Of a stretch of 6,880 nucleotides of DNA, positions 6,117 to 6,880 are shown piece after piece (within the stretch, counting starts at the first letter, position 1; each line of letters begins with the position of its first letter). The stretch is taken from NCBI GenBank assembly GCA_910577445.1, contig CAJTMZ010000025.1, positions 1-6,880 of the forward strand. The letters are read 5' to 3'. The DNA comes from an uncultured Lachnospiraceae bacterium. GTDB lineage: Bacteria > Bacillota > Clostridia > Lachnospirales > Lachnospiraceae. The notes under the pieces were generated by a model that saw only the letters and a program-made list of their open reading frames with translations, was not told the origin of the DNA and searched no databases. The translations under genes were made by a program, and so were the position numbers.

Positions 6117-6880
6117 GTGGAAAATTTCGGTTTGGCTATTTATGATTTCATCAGAACTTACGTGCCGGAGGAAGATATTCTATTAAATGAACCTATGTGT
6201 AAGCACACGACTTTTCGTGTGGGAGGCGAGGCGGACTGCTTTGTGAGAATCAGCGGTCCGGCTCAGCTTGCGGGGCTGATTCCCCGGTTTTTGAGGGAGA
6301 AAGTTCCGTATTTTATCGTTGGGAACGGAAGCAACCTTCTTGTGGGGGATAAAGGCTTCCGGGGCGTTATTCTTCAGATAGGGAGCAAAATGAGCGCCCT
6401 GTCCGGGGAAGACGGATGTATCAGGGCCGGAGCGGGAGCTTTGCTTTGCGCGGCGGCGAAATACGCGATGGAACGGGGGCTGACCGGGCTTGAATTTGCC
6501 TCGGGGATTCCCGGCACCATAGGAGGCGGCGTGATGATGAACGCCGGCGCCTACGGCGGCGAGATGAAGCGGGTGATAAAGAGCGTCACGGTTCTTGACG
6601 AAAACGGAAAAATCCATACCCTCAGCGGGAGCGATATGGAATTTGGCTACCGGACCAGCATTGTCAGGAAGAAAAATCTTGTGGTGCTGGAAGCGGAGAT
6701 GGAGCTGCCGGCGGGAAATCGGGAAGATATTCGGGCAAAAATGGAGGAGCTTGCCGCGAAAAGAAAAGAAAAGCAGCCCCTTGAGTTTGCCAGTGCAGGC
6801 AGTACCTTTAAAAGGCCGGAAGGGTATTTCGCCGGAAAACTGATTATGGAAGCGGGGCTTGGGGGCTACGGCATCGGCGG
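6117..6880 (+). CDS. murB: UDP-N-acetylenolpyruvoylglucosamine reductase MurB (3' partial)
   Basis: MurB is the FAD-dependent cytoplasmic enzyme that uses NADPH to reduce UDP-GlcNAc-enolpyruvate to UDP-MurNAc, the second committed step of peptidoglycan synthesis. The frame is open to the last base of the window, giving 254 codons; roughly 50 C-terminal residues should lie beyond it. Counting from the GTG at 6117, the family motifs are: PMCKHTTFRVGGEAD (26-40), the FAD-binding GNGSNLLV (69-76), IPGTIGGGVMMNAGAYGGEM (131-150), FGYRTS with Y178 and R179, and AGSTFKRP with S229, the expected proton-donor Ser. The second catalytic region near the C-terminus is outside the window. The start is uncertain: GTG 6117 (weak Shine-Dalgarno) is preferred over ATG 6099, while the ATG at 6195 is too late because it lies within the conserved motif. 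The short gap after glcK suggests co-transcription. Confidence 0.95.
   Translation, partial: MENFGLAIYDFIRTYVPEEDILLNEPMCKHTTFRVGGEADCFVRISGPAQLAGLIPRFLREKVPYFIVGNGSNLLVGDKGFRGVILQIGSKMSALSGEDGCIRAGAGALLCAAAKYAMERGLTGLEFASGIPGTIGGGVMMNAGAYGGEMKRVIKSVTVLDENGKIHTLSGSDMEFGYRTSIVRKKNLVVLEAEMELPAGNREDIRAKMEELAAKRKEKQPLEFASAGSTFKRPEGYFAGKLIMEAGLGGYGIG

Noticed and set aside
1..6880. A previously undescribed multi-gene system, mobile element or CRISPR array
   Set aside because: All five genes belong to well-known core families with intact motifs. There is no transposase, integrase or repeat-spacer pattern, and no unknown gene. Only the regulatory DNA between genes looks unusual.

Overview
The window is a stretch of bacterial core genome with five genes, all on the + strand: ftsH (5' end missing), uvrC, hprK, a ROK-family glucokinase and murB (3' end missing). 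The protein sequences, the gene order and roughly balanced base composition point to a Gram-positive Firmicute of class Clostridia, most likely Lachnospiraceae. The genus cannot be named from this sequence alone. HPr kinase together with a ROK glucokinase indicates PTS/CcpA-type carbon control, and the MurB sequence resembles the Gram-positive form.

Layout: 1-1953 encodes the membrane AAA+ zinc protease FtsH without its start and first membrane helix. The 179-nt gap 1954-2132 holds the most interesting non-coding DNA. An 11-bp perfect inverted repeat (2002-2012/2033-2043) encloses a GAAC-N4-GTTC palindrome that matches the Gram-positive LexA (SOS) operator core. A perfect TATAAT follows three bases later, and there is a second small hairpin before uvrC. 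uvrC (2133-4013) is the nucleotide-excision-repair incision nuclease. The 106-nt gap 4014-4119 carries a good sigma-A-type promoter for hprK. hprK (4120-5070), glcK (5142-6095) and murB (6117-6880, running off the window) follow with short gaps of 71 and 21 nt and probably form one transcription unit, possibly with an extra promoter before glcK.

Functional reading: ftsH handles membrane and cytosolic protein quality control, uvrC DNA repair, hprK with glcK the sensing and entry of sugar into glycolysis, and murB peptidoglycan precursor synthesis. The sequence shows no mobile element, CRISPR array, tRNA or rRNA, and no sign of an undescribed multi-gene system. The observation most worth testing is the possible SOS control of uvrC. 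After that come the duplicated, staggered promoter elements before hprK and the placement of a glucokinase between hprK and murB.
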